Positions 1 through 6,821 are shown, counted from the stretch's first letter. The stretch: 14,973 nt of DNA from an uncultured Desulfobacteraceae bacterium (GCA_937982505.1 CALJLV010000211.1:1-14973); one strand, 5' to 3'. The notes: a model not told the origin generated them from the letters alone. Numbers and translations: made by a program.

Positions 1-1194
1 GAAGCGCACCGTGTCGGTGCCGGTGGCGGCGCCGGCCGTGTAGCCCACGGTCACCGTGCCGTTGATGTTGGTCACCGCGCTGGCCGCGGCCAGCGCGCCG
101 CCGCTGGCATTGCTGGTGATAACAAAAGACACGGTTTCGCCGATCACCGGATTGCCGTTGGCATCGGTCACCAGGCCGGTGAAGGTGGCGGCGCCCCGGG
201 GATTGACGGTGCCGGGGGCGGGGGTCACCGAGACGGTGGCCGGGGCTCCGGCAATGAACTGGACATTGGCCGTCTGGACGAATCCTTCGGCCGCGGCGGT
301 GATGATGGCCGTGCCGGCGGCGGTCCCGGAGGTGAGGGTCGCCTGGGCGATGCCGTCGGCGCCGGTGACGGCGCTGGCCGCCGACAAGGTGCCCAGGGTG
401 GTGTCAAAGGAGACCGGTACGGCGATCAGAGGCTGGCCGTCCTTGTTGACCACCGTGGCGCGCAGGCTGACGGTGCTGCCGCCGTCGGCCACGATGCTTG
501 AGGCGCCTGTCCTGAGGGTCAACTGATCGACGGACCCCTTGAGGGTGGCGTCCAGGTGGGCCTGGGCTTGACCGGCGCCGACGAGGGACCGGTCCCCGGC
601 CCCATCCGTGAAGACGCTGGGCGCGGCGTTGAGCAGGGTCAGCAGGACGGCCATCTGGGATTCGAAGTCCGCCGTGTCGGCGAAATCGATGGAATTGGAG
701 GCCGCGAAGGTGGCGATGCGCGAATGGGATTCGTCATTGATGCGGATCCCGTTGCCCAGGTCGGCGTCCTCGTCCAGCGACTGGAGGAACCGGGCAATGT
801 TGGTCACGCTCGGGTTGGTGACGTCCGTGGCGCCCGCAACGATGTCGATGGGCGTGACCACGGCTTTTTGGCCGTCGCCGGGCGCGTTGACGATCGCATG
901 GCCGAGTTTGATCCCGTTGAGACCGCCCACCAGAAAGGAGACCTGCTCTCCGTCGCGGTAGGTGAAGGTGCCGGCGTCGTTGGTCCTGCCGGTCAGGGTG
1001 GGCGTCTGGTAGTATAGCCCGCCCACGGGGCTGTCCTTGAAGAGTCCCAGCAGGATGGGAGTCGGCTCCGGGCCGGGCTCGGGTGCCGGCGTTTCGTCGC
1101 CCCCGCCCCCGCCGCCCCCACAGGAAACCATCAGGAGAATGCCACAGATCAGGAATAGGGAAGTCCAGCCATGGTTCCTGCGGGCGTGTTTCAT
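1..1194 (-). CDS. Surface lipoprotein with bacterial Ig-like (Big_1-type) repeats, 3' end outside window
   Basis: Runs from an ATG at 1194 off the left edge: 398 codons are present without a stop. AGGAGG lies 8 nt before the ATG, which supports this start. The N terminus is a lipoprotein-like signal: basic residues, a hydrophobic stretch, then Cys25 followed by a run of seven glycines and a Pro/Glu-rich linker, as in outer-membrane lipoproteins. Residues about 45-200 resemble the N-terminal module of proteobacterial surface proteins (a DSPVGGLYY-type start and a GTFTYRDGE turn). From about residue 222 there are two tandem Ig-like folds of roughly 90 residues, each with the VVNKDGQPL or VTDANGNPV turn and a DG.AQATLTSG or NGTVTVGYTAG strand typical of invasin/intimin Big_1 domains. 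Likely an exported structural or adhesive protein; the ligand is unknown. More repeats probably follow beyond the edge. Confidence 0.85.
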   Translation of the reverse strand, partial: MKHARRNHGWTSLFLICGILLMVSCGGGGGGGDETPAPEPGPEPTPILLGLFKDSPVGGLYYQTPTLTGRTNDAGTFTYRDGEQVSFLVGGLNGIKLGHAIVNAPGDGQKAVVTPIDIVAGATDVTNPSVTNIARFLQSLDEDADLGNGIRINDESHSRIATFAASNSIDFADTADFESQMAVLLTLLNAAPSVFTDGAGDRSLVGAGQAQAHLDATLKGSVDQLTLRTGASSIVADGGSTVSLRATVVNKDGQPLIAVPVSFDTTLGTLSAASAVTGADGIAQATLTSGTAAGTAIITAAAEGFVQTANVQFIAGAPATVSVTPAPGTVNPRGAATFTGLVTDANGNPVIGETVSFVITSNASGGALAAASAVTNINGTVTVGYTAGAATGTDTVRF

Positions 1195-1260
1195 CGGTGA
1201 GTCCTCCTCATTTCGGATTTGGCTGAGGGCGGTTGGCGGTGCTTCTCCAGAGTTTACGGC

Positions 1261-1288
1261 CAACCCAGAACCGGACGAATCCGGGTTG
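1261..1288 (-). other. Hairpin in the 5' leader of the lipoprotein gene
   Basis: Positions 1271-1284 form a perfect 5-bp stem (CCGGA/TCCGG) closed by a four-base TTCG-type loop on the minus strand. A competing outer stem of six pairs (CAACCC/GGGTTG) can form from 1261-1266 and 1283-1288. The two stems share bases, so they are mutually exclusive at the edge. No known riboswitch consensus was recognised. Confidence 0.35.
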
Positions 1289-1340
1289 CGCCGTCGGCGA
1301 TGGTGGATGGTGACGGGCGGGAAGATCTTTTTTACGCGGC

Positions 1341-1370
1341 ATAATACTTGGTTGTAAAGTTGGGTGTCAA
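1341..1370 (-). promoter_or_regulatory. Sigma-70-type promoter for the Ig-like lipoprotein gene
   Basis: On the minus strand, TTGACA (1370-1365) is a perfect -35 box. An 18-nt spacer separates it from TATTAT (1346-1341), which matches the -10 consensus at five of six positions. Transcription would start near 1334 and give an untranslated leader of about 140 nt before the ATG at 1194. Confidence 0.7.
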
Positions 1371-1514
1371 CAAAAGAGATCGACTAAAGCGCCGACAAGG
1401 ATGGCAAAGGCGCCCAGAATCCGATCCGGTGGCATGGCAGCGCTCGGTTCACGGGCCGCGCCAAGGCCCCGTCCGGGTCAGGGCGTCTGTCGCTTTTTTC
1501 CCGAATGTCGCGGT

Positions 1515-1625
1515 GTGGCGTTGGTCTTCTCCACCGCCGATGGCTCACCCGCCTTTGATCGCGCTTGAAAAGCGCTCCCACAGCCTGTTGCGTTGATCTT
1601 GGCAACTGCGGAGGGCTCACGGGCG
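1515..1625. repeat. REP-like palindrome flanked by two degenerate direct repeats
   Basis: Two related segments of about 37 bp, 1515-1553 and 1588-1625, share the pattern GCGTTG-TCTT-(N)-AC-GC-GA-GGCTCAC and are about 70 percent identical by eye. Between them is a perfect 6-bp inverted repeat, GCGCTT-GAA-AAGCGC (1561-1575). Read on the minus strand it becomes TGTGGGAGCGCTTTTCAAGC, the layout of proteobacterial REP elements (a GTGGGAG-type head joined to a GC-rich stem). A third, weaker copy of the flanking motif may lie near 1438-1460. Assignment as a mobile REP family is by pattern only. Confidence 0.45.
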
Positions 1626-1819
1626 TTCGCCATGACACGGGAAAACGGGTCATGGGCAAGGCCTCGGCATCCTTTCGGGTCATCTCGCAACGCCGGGCCG
1701 GATTGCGTCCACCGGACCCATGTGATACAGGATCGGCCGCGACGCTGGCCCGCGCCGCGGCCGTCAAGCGGTGCGGGAGACCTTTTTCCCCGTGTCTGAA
1801 GACCCATTCAACACCGGCC

Positions 1820-3253
1820 ATGAACCTGGAACTCAGACGACAACGCGCTTTTCTGGCCCTGGCCGCCGCCGGTCTGCTCAGCGCCCTGCTGGCCCTGGCC
1901 GAACCGCTGATCCCCCTGCTGGCCGATCTGTGCGGCCTGGTGGGCGGGGGATGCCGGGACACGGCCGCCTACACGCTGCTGGGCGTTCCCGTGGCGTTGC
2001 TGGGTCTGGCCTACTATGCGATCCTGCTGGCCGCCCTGCGCCTGGCGCCGGGCTGGATCTTTCGGCTGGTCATGGCCGGGGCCGGGGTGGAGGCGACCTT
2101 TTTTTACGCCCTGGTGGCCCACCGCATCGTCTGCCCTTTTTGCCTGCTCAACCTGGTGGTGATGGTGGCCCTGACGGTCCTGGCGTTCAAGCCGGCCCGC
2201 GGCTGGGAGGCCCTGGCCGTCGGACTGCTCTTTCTGACGCTGACCCAGCCGGTTTTCACCGCCGAGAACCGTCCTTCCGCCAGGCCGGCCGGGGACGGCA
2301 CGGCGCCGGAAACGGTGGCCCGGGTGGGTGACCAGGCCATCACGGCCGAGGATCTGGAGCGCGCCCTGGCCGGCCGGATCTACGATGCCCGCATGGCCCT
2401 TTACGAGGACAAGCGCCGCCACCTGGATGCGCTGATCCAGGAACGCCTGCTGGAGCTGGAGGCCCAGCGGCGCGGCACCACGATGGAAGCCGTGCGCGCC
2501 GGGGCCGTGGAGGCGGTGAAGCCGGTTTCGGCGGCCGAGGTGGAGGCCTATCTGGCCGCCAACCCGTCCATCCGCGCCAACTGGCAGGCAGAGGAGGACG
2601 AGCTGCGCCGTCGCGTGGCGGCGCATCTCGACCGCACCCGCACCGATGACGCCCTCAAGGCCTTCGTGGAGGGGCTGCAACAGCACTGGAAGGTGGAGAT
2701 CCGGCTTTCCGAGCCGCCCCTGCCCCTGACCCGCGTGGCCCTGGGCACCAGCCCGACGCTGGGGCCCGCCGATGCGCCGGTGACGGTGGTGGAGTTTTCC
2801 GATTACCGTTGCCCGGCCTGCCGCAAGGCGCACGAGGTGGTGGGCGACCTGCGCCGGACCTATGCCGGGCGCGTCCGCTGGATCTTCAAGGATCTGCCCC
2901 TGGAGCGCCACCAGGCGGCCTTCAAGATGGCCGAGGCCGGTCGCTGCGCCCAGGACCAGGAGCGCTTCTGGGAATACCAGGACCTGCTCTTCCAGGCCCC
3001 CGGGGATCCGGAGCCGGGCGACCTGGTGGCCCTGGCCCAGAGCCTGGGCATGGACCCAGGCCGCTTCGAGCGCTGCCTGGCGGAGGGAAAACACCGCCCG
3101 GATGTGCTGGCCGACATCCAGGCGGCCCGGGAGGCCGGGGTGGACGCCACTCCGACCTTCATCGTCAACGGCCGGCTCAGACCCGGCCTGGGGCGGGGCA
3201 ACCACCTGCAGTTTCTCATCGAGGCCGAACTGGAGGCCGCCGCCGGGCGCTGA
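1820..3253 (+). CDS. VKOR / SurA-N / DsbA fusion protein for periplasmic disulfide formation
   Basis: A 477-residue fusion. Residues about 10-145 are a VKOR-family membrane domain with several transmembrane helices: loop cysteines C38 and C45, a GVPVALLGLAYY helix, and the redox centre C105-P-F-C108 inside a helix. Residues about 165-290 resemble a SurA/PpiC N-terminal chaperone segment without a PPIase domain. Residues about 300-477 are a DsbA/thioredoxin-4 fold with C331-P-A-C334 and the cis-proline loop ATPTFIVNG near 443-451. The likely reaction is oxidation of periplasmic thiols by the DsbA part, with reoxidation by VKOR that passes electrons to quinone. The frame stays open upstream to 1565, but ATG 1820 places the usual short basic N terminus right before helix 1; its ribosome-binding site is weak, so the start is less certain than the identity. 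Probably a single-gene transcript. Confidence 0.88.
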   Translation: MNLELRRQRAFLALAAAGLLSALLALAEPLIPLLADLCGLVGGGCRDTAAYTLLGVPVALLGLAYYAILLAALRLAPGWIFRLVMAGAGVEATFFYALVAHRIVCPFCLLNLVVMVALTVLAFKPARGWEALAVGLLFLTLTQPVFTAENRPSARPAGDGTAPETVARVGDQAITAEDLERALAGRIYDARMALYEDKRRHLDALIQERLLELEAQRRGTTMEAVRAGAVEAVKPVSAAEVEAYLAANPSIRANWQAEEDELRRRVAAHLDRTRTDDALKAFVEGLQQHWKVEIRLSEPPLPLTRVALGTSPTLGPADAPVTVVEFSDYRCPACRKAHEVVGDLRRTYAGRVRWIFKDLPLERHQAAFKMAEAGRCAQDQERFWEYQDLLFQAPGDPEPGDLVALAQSLGMDPGRFERCLAEGKHRPDVLADIQAAREAGVDATPTFIVNGRLRPGLGRGNHLQFLIEAELEAAAGR

Positions 3254-3345
3254 AGGAATCGGCCGACGCTCCGGGCCCCGCCGCCGATTCAGCCTCCGCG
3301 CCTCCCTGGGGCCCCCTGGTCCATCCCTGTTTCGGCGCCTTCCCG

Positions 3346-3371
3346 TTTACAGCCTGTAAAGATAGTGGACA
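3346..3371 (+). promoter_or_regulatory. Enhancer-like palindrome (UAS) of the USP/CBS-ACT operon
   Basis: TTTACA-GCC-TGTAAA (3346-3360) is a perfect inverted repeat with a 3-bp centre, followed after 7 bp by GACA (3368-3371). The same arrangement recurs at 5681-5706 and 12577-12602. It lies 92 bp upstream of a sigma-54 -24 element, a normal distance for bEBP binding. The binding protein is not identifiable from this window. Confidence 0.65.
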
Positions 3372-3376
3372 CCCCG

Positions 3377-3407
3377 GGCGCCGCTTCCCCCTGCGGGCCG
3401 TTTTTTT
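3377..3407 (+). terminator. Rho-independent terminator after the VKOR-DsbA gene
   Basis: GGC-(bulged G)-CCGC at 3377-3384 pairs with GCGGGCC at 3393-3399 around an 8-nt loop, and seven T residues follow at 3401-3407. The stop codon of the VKOR-DsbA gene is about 120 nt upstream. The terminator lies between the proposed enhancer (3346) and the sigma-54 promoter (3453), so it could isolate the downstream operon from read-through. Confidence 0.6.
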
Positions 3408-3452
3408 CCTCCTGAATCCAGGGCCCTGAGCCATCCGAAGCCTTTGGCCAAA

Positions 3453-3468
3453 TGGCACAGGGCTTGCA
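3453..3468 (+). promoter_or_regulatory. Sigma-54 promoter of the USP/CBS-ACT/ATPase-like operon
   Basis: TGGCACAGGGCTTGCA matches the sigma-54 consensus TGGCAC-R-N4-TTGCW at every fixed position, with correct spacing between the -24 GG and -12 GC. The start of transcription would be near 3479, about 60 nt before the ATG at 3542. Confidence 0.85.
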
Positions 3469-3527
3469 GATGCCTCCTGGCGGCGAACGTCAGCGCGCCA
3501 GCGGCGCCTGACGATGGTTCCCCAAAC

Positions 3528-3533
3528 AAAGGA
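3528..3533 (+). promoter_or_regulatory. Ribosome-binding site that selects ATG 3542
   Basis: AAAGGA at 3528-3533 stands 8 nt before ATG 3542. It overlaps the alternative in-frame ATG at 3533, which has no binding site of its own, so 3542 is preferred. Confidence 0.6.
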
Positions 3534-3541
3534 TGGTGGCG

Positions 3542-4006
3542 ATGGATCTTTACAAGCGCATCATGGTGGCCGTCGATTTTTCGGAGTACTCCTCGATCGC
3601 CGTGACCCATGCGGCGGTTCTGGCGAGGCGCCTCGGCGCCAGCCTGATCCTGGTCAACGTGCTCAACCGGCGGGACGTGGAGGCCGTGGAGCGGGTGCTG
3701 GTGGGCCAGACGGAGTTTACTCCCGAGCACTACATCCAGAACCAGTACCAGGAGCGCTCGCGGCGGCTGCGCGAACTGCTGGCCGAAGCCGGGGCCGAGG
3801 ACGTTCCCACCAAGGTCGTGGTCGAGACCGGGGTCCCCTATCAGGTTCTGATGGAACAGATCCAGACCGAGAGGGCCGATCTGCTGGTGATGAGCACCAA
3901 GGGCCGTGGCAACCTGGCCGACACCGTGGTGGGTTCCTGCGCCCAGAAAATGTACCGACGCTGCCCGGTTCCGCTGCTGAGCCTGCGGCCGGAAAAAAGG
4001 AGGTAG
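3542..4006 (+). CDS. Universal stress protein (single UspA domain)
   Basis: A 154-residue protein that is one complete UspA fold. The N-terminal strand KRIMVAVDFSEYS carries the nucleotide-contacting Asp12. The C-terminal ATP-binding pattern is present: STKGRGNLADTVVGS (about 118-132), with G121, G123, G131 and S132, followed by the PVPLLSLRP strand. It is thus expected to be an ATP-binding USP. Such proteins are cytoplasmic dimers linked to survival under energy or redox stress; no specific partner can be read from the sequence. It is the first gene after a sigma-54 promoter, and its stop is 3 nt before the next start, so it is co-transcribed and probably translationally coupled with the CBS-ACT gene. 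The end of this gene (AAGGAGG near 3998-4003) doubles as the next ribosome-binding site. Confidence 0.92.
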   Translation: MDLYKRIMVAVDFSEYSSIAVTHAAVLARRLGASLILVNVLNRRDVEAVERVLVGQTEFTPEHYIQNQYQERSRRLRELLAEAGAEDVPTKVVVETGVPYQVLMEQIQTERADLLVMSTKGRGNLADTVVGSCAQKMYRRCPVPLLSLRPEKRR

Positions 4007-4009
4007 GCG

Positions 4010-4693
4010 ATGCTGGTCAAAAATTGGATGGACACCCGCGTGGTCACCATCGGGGACGAGGACTCGATGGAAAAAGCCGTCAAGTTGATGAAGCAGAACG
4101 ATGTGCGCATGCTGCCGGTGCTGCGCCAGGGGCGTCTGGTGGGCGTGGTGACGGACCGGGACCTCAAGCGCGCCTCGGCTTCGGAGGCCACGACCCTCGA
4201 AGTCCACGAGCTGTTCTACCTCATCTCGCGGATCAAGGTGAGCACGATCATGAGCGCTCCGGCCATCAGCGTGCCGCCGGACTTCACCGTCGAGGAGACC
4301 GCCGAGGTCCTGCTGCGCCACCGCATCTCCGGGGCGCCGGTGGTGGACGACCAGGGCCGCATCGTGGGCACCATCACCCAGGCGGAACTCAACAAGCTGA
4401 TCATCGCCCTGACCGGCCTGGGCCATCGGGGGGTCCAGTTCGCCTTTCTGCTGCCCGACGAACCGGGGTCCGTCAAGTTGGTGGCCGACGAGATCCGATC
4501 CTTCAAGGGGCGGCTGCTGAGCATTCTGACCGCCTACGACCGGGTTCCCGAGGGCTACCGCAAGGTCTACATCCGCTGCTTCGGCCTGGACCGCGCCCGC
4601 ATGCCCGAGCTTCTGGAAGCCCTGCGGGGCAAGGCAAAACTCCTTTACCTGGTCGACCACAGCGAGAATCGACGCGAAATCTTCGACGCCTGA
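4010..4693 (+). CDS. CBS-pair and ACT domain protein (AcuB-like)
   Basis: A 227-residue protein: CBS domain 1 at about residues 3-60 (begins VKNWMDTRVVTI; TDRDLKRA at 48-55), CBS domain 2 at about 76-135 (VSTIMSAPAISV; HRISGAPVVDDQGRIVGTIT), then an ACT-like domain at about 140-215 (FAFLLPDEPGSVKLVADEI). This order is that of AcuB-type proteins. CBS pairs usually bind adenine nucleotides and ACT domains bind small metabolites, so a cytoplasmic sensor of energy or metabolite state is likely; the ligand is not known. There is no attached enzyme or channel domain. The start has a strong AAGGAGG site overlapping the end of the preceding USP gene. The following ATPase-like gene starts 43 nt downstream. 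Confidence 0.88.
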   Translation: MLVKNWMDTRVVTIGDEDSMEKAVKLMKQNDVRMLPVLRQGRLVGVVTDRDLKRASASEATTLEVHELFYLISRIKVSTIMSAPAISVPPDFTVEETAEVLLRHRISGAPVVDDQGRIVGTITQAELNKLIIALTGLGHRGVQFAFLLPDEPGSVKLVADEIRSFKGRLLSILTAYDRVPEGYRKVYIRCFGLDRARMPELLEALRGKAKLLYLVDHSENRREIFDA

Positions 4694-4725
4694 TCGATGC
4701 CGGATGGCCTTCGGCCCGGCGCGAC

Positions 4726-4730
4726 AGGAA
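4726..4730 (+). promoter_or_regulatory. Ribosome-binding site that selects ATG 4737
   Basis: AGGAA at 4726-4730 lies 6 nt before ATG 4737. The alternative in-frame ATG at 4704 has only weak purine signal upstream and would add 11 residues unrelated to the P-type ATPase N terminus. Confidence 0.55.
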
Positions 4731-4736
4731 ACGGCG

Positions 4737-5636
4737 ATGGATCCAAAAGCTTCCGAGACCGCCGGTCCGACCCAGCCCTTTGGCTGGCATGCTCTGGACG
4801 CGGCATCGGTGTTGGACAAACTGGGCAGTGATGCCCGCAACGGGTTGAGCGCCATCCAGGGGCGCCGGCGGCTGCGGCGCTACGGGGCCAACCTGCCGGT
4901 CCTTCTGGCCCCCAGGCCGGTTTTCGGCTGGCGCGAGGTCCACCTGGGGCTGCTGCTCCTGCCCCTGGCCGCCGGCGCGGGTCTCGCGCTGCGCGGGGAC
5001 TGGGCCGGCGGCGCCGCGCTGCTCTGCCTGCCCCTGATCCACCTGGCGGCCCACCTGCTTTTCTCCCTCATCGGCGAAAACCACCGGCGGCGTTTGCGCC
5101 GCCGGTGGTCGAGCCCCGGCCTGGCGGTGCGCGACGGCCGCTTGATGCCCATCGATTCGCCCCAGCTGGTTCCCGGGGATCTGCTGTCCCTGGAGCCCGG
5201 GGCGCGCATCTGGGCCGACGCGCGCCTCCTCGAAGCCGGGGACCTGACGGTGGACGAGTCCTTCGGCGGAGGCCGGTCCGCGGTCGCCAAGAACGCGGCC
5301 CCCATCGACATCGAAACCGATCCGGCCTCCCAGTCCTGCATGCTCTGGTGCGGCACCCGGGTTGTGGAGGGCCGTGGCCTGGCGGTGGTGGTGGCCACCG
5401 GTCCGGAGACCTCCTGGAGCCGCGCCCTGACTCCGGTGCCCTCGGGGACCGGCTCGGGCTGGACCATGCCGGCCCTGGCGGTCCTCCTGATCCTCTGGTG
5501 GATCCGGGGGGTTTTGCCCGAGCCGGTGGTCGGGATCGTTCCGGTGCTGGCGGTTCTGCTGATGGGGGCGGACCGCTGGGGCCACCACCGGGCCGAGCGG
5601 CGCCGCCTCAACGCGCTGGAAAGCCGCTTCGGCTAG
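4737..5636 (+). CDS. P-type-ATPase-like protein with N-terminal and actuator domains only
   Basis: A 299-residue protein matching the first third of a Ca2+-type P-type ATPase. Residues 16-54 fit the cation-ATPase N-terminal domain (HAL..ASVLDKLGSD...GLSAIQGRRRLRRYGAN). Two membrane segments follow at about 66-86 and 91-112. The actuator-like domain at about 129-230 contains VRDGRLMPIDSPQLVPGDLL, ADARLLEAGDLTVDES and CGTRVVEGRGLAVVVATG. Two more membrane segments are at about 243-260 and 262-278, then a basic tail ends the protein. The phosphorylation (DKTGT) and nucleotide-binding domains are absent, and the dephosphorylation motif TGES is replaced by GGRS (178-181), so Glu becomes Arg180. 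It cannot pump ions as a normal P-type ATPase. It may be a decayed gene or a membrane regulator; its clean frame and ribosome-binding site inside a regulated operon favour a retained function. Confidence 0.75.
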   Translation: MDPKASETAGPTQPFGWHALDAASVLDKLGSDARNGLSAIQGRRRLRRYGANLPVLLAPRPVFGWREVHLGLLLLPLAAGAGLALRGDWAGGAALLCLPLIHLAAHLLFSLIGENHRRRLRRRWSSPGLAVRDGRLMPIDSPQLVPGDLLSLEPGARIWADARLLEAGDLTVDESFGGGRSAVAKNAAPIDIETDPASQSCMLWCGTRVVEGRGLAVVVATGPETSWSRALTPVPSGTGSGWTMPALAVLLILWWIRGVLPEPVVGIVPVLAVLLMGADRWGHHRAERRRLNALESRFG

Positions 5637-5680
5637 CACTTTTCCCCATCGCCCCTTTCCCGCTTGTCCGGGCAACTCCT

Positions 5681-5706
5681 TTTGCACCCTGTAAAAGAAT
5701 CGGACA
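5681..5706 (+). promoter_or_regulatory. Enhancer-like palindrome (UAS) of the tandem-USP operon
   Basis: TTTGCA-CCC-TGTAAA (5681-5695), extended by one matching T/A pair outside, is the same element as at 3346 with one mismatch in the left half. GACA follows after 7 bp (5703-5706). It is 86 bp upstream of the sigma-54 element at 5782. Confidence 0.6.
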
Positions 5707-5781
5707 GCCCGATCCCCCGGCGGGCCCCCCACGGGGGCCGGGACCCCTTGTCCAAAGCGCAATGGCGTCGCCGCCGCCGGT

Positions 5782-5797
5782 TGGTACGCCCATTGCT
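5782..5797 (+). promoter_or_regulatory. Sigma-54 promoter of the tandem-USP/acyl-CoA synthetase/response regulator operon
   Basis: TGGTACGCCCATTGCT fits TGGCACG-N4-TTGCT with one substitution (C to T in the -24 box). The predicted transcription start is near 5808, about 78 nt before ATG 5886. Confidence 0.82.
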
Positions 5798-5885
5798 TTA
5801 CTGCCGGTCACACCCACCGGGCCGGCGCGGCGACCCCCATGGGCCACCGGCCGCCAACCGGGCGGATCAACCAAGGAGGAATCTT

Positions 5886-6821
5886 ATGCCAAGAACACGC
5901 GCCCAACGCATCCTGATGGCCCTGGACGGTTCGGAACGCAGCCTGGAAACGGTTCGCTACATCGCCCGTTTCAAACCCTTTCAGAAGATGGACATCGTGC
6001 TCCTGCATGTCCTCAACAGCGTCCCCGAGTGCTACTACGACCTGGAAAAGGTCCACAAGGCGGTCAAGGTGGCCACCCCCATGCGCGCCTGGGAGGCCGA
6101 GCAGAAGAAGATGATCCAGGCCTACATGCAGCGCGCCAAGGAGATCCTGCACCACCACGGCTTCGAGGCGGACCGGATCGAAATCATGATCCGCAAGCGC
6201 AAGCAGGGGATCGCGCGCGACATCATCCGCGAGGCCGGCAACGGCTACGACGCGGTGATCATCCGCCGCCGGGGGCTCGGGGCCATGCGACCGGTGGTGG
6301 TGGGCAGCGTGGCGGCCAAGCTCATCGAGAAGCTCACCTTTGTGCCGGTGCTCATCGCCGGCCGGCGGGCTCCCAACGACCGGGTCCTGGTGGGCCTGGA
6401 CGGATCGGCCTGCGCCCTGCGGGCCCTGGATTTCGTGGCCCAGCGGTTGGGGGGGCGCGACTACCACGTCCACCTGCTCAACGTGATCCGCGGCCGCGGC
6501 ACCGCCGATCTGACCTCGCGGCGCTTCGCCTCCACGGCCGAATGCGTGGCCGCGACCGAAGCCGAAATCGACAAGGTCCTGGCCGGGGCCCGGCGCCGTC
6601 TGGAGGCCGAAGGGTTCGCCCCCGAGCAGATCACCACCCAGATCATCAAGGGGGTGGTGAGCCGGGCGGCGGCCATCGCCGAGGAGGCCAAGCGCGGCAA
6701 TTACGGCACCATCGTGCTGGGGCGCCGGGGCCAGTCGAGCGTCAAGGACTTCTTCATCGGCCGGGTGACCAACAAGGTGATCGTGGCCGCGCGCCAGCAC
6801 AGCGTGTGGGTGGTGACCTGA
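5886..6821 (+). CDS. Tandem universal stress protein (two UspA domains)
   Basis: A 311-residue protein with two UspA folds in tandem: about 6-160 (RILMALDGSERS; GLGAMRPVVVGS at 130-141; FVPVLIAGR) and 165-311 (RVLVGLDGSACA; GRRGQSSVKDFFIGR at 279-293; HSVWVVT). Domain 1 keeps the final G-S of the ATP-binding pattern; in domain 2 the Ser is replaced by Arg293, so nucleotide binding may differ between the halves. Domain 1 also has a charged insertion at about 48-90. Cytoplasmic stress or energy sensing is the family role; targets are unknown. ATG 5886 is chosen because AAGGAGG ends 6 nt before it. An open frame extends upstream to 5664, but that would run across the enhancer and promoter. The next gene starts 76 nt downstream with no terminator seen. 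Confidence 0.9.
   Translation: MPRTRAQRILMALDGSERSLETVRYIARFKPFQKMDIVLLHVLNSVPECYYDLEKVHKAVKVATPMRAWEAEQKKMIQAYMQRAKEILHHHGFEADRIEIMIRKRKQGIARDIIREAGNGYDAVIIRRRGLGAMRPVVVGSVAAKLIEKLTFVPVLIAGRRAPNDRVLVGLDGSACALRALDFVAQRLGGRDYHVHLLNVIRGRGTADLTSRRFASTAECVAATEAEIDKVLAGARRRLEAEGFAPEQITTQIIKGVVSRAAAIAEEAKRGNYGTIVLGRRGQSSVKDFFIGRVTNKVIVAARQHSVWVVT

Larger units (their letters stand above)
1195..1819. other. Non-coding divergent intergenic region
   Basis: No convincing gene is seen in these 625 bp between the divergent lipoprotein and VKOR-DsbA genes. The region contains the lipoprotein leader and promoter (1195-1370) and a REP-like element (1515-1625). No clear promoter for the rightward gene could be identified, although a weak -35-like TTGCGT with a TACAGG-like box 17 nt later lies near 1705-1735. 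Open frames crossing the region have no ribosome-binding sites or recognisable protein features. Confidence 0.5.

Noticed and set aside
1353..1358. TGTAAA next to the lipoprotein promoter as a fourth enhancer copy
   Set aside because: The left half-site is absent at 3-bp spacing, and the nearby promoter is sigma-70 type. It lies inside the -35/-10 spacer.
1367..1470. Short minus-strand reading ending in a hydrophobic ILGAFAILVGALVDLF-like tail, as a gene remnant
   Set aside because: Only about 30 codons are open, there is no start signal, and no family was recognised.
3346..3360. Palindrome TTTACA-N3-TGTAAA as an FNR/CRP, Rex or NrdR operator
   Set aside because: Half-sites and spacing do not match TTGAT-N4-ATCAA (FNR), TGTGA-N6-TCACA (CRP), the Rex site or the NrdR box, and position far upstream of sigma-54 promoters fits an enhancer better.
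3347..4855. Antisense frame of about 500 codons across the USP and CBS-ACT genes
   Set aside because: Shadow of GC-rich coding on the plus strand; no motif, and it would overlap the sigma-54 promoter and three well-supported starts or genes.
5723..5739. Perfect inverted repeat GGCCCCC-CAC-GGGGGCC as a terminator of the ATPase-like operon
   Set aside because: No T-run follows, and it lies between the enhancer and the sigma-54 promoter. It could be incidental in this GC-rich region or have a DNA-level role, but neither can be shown.
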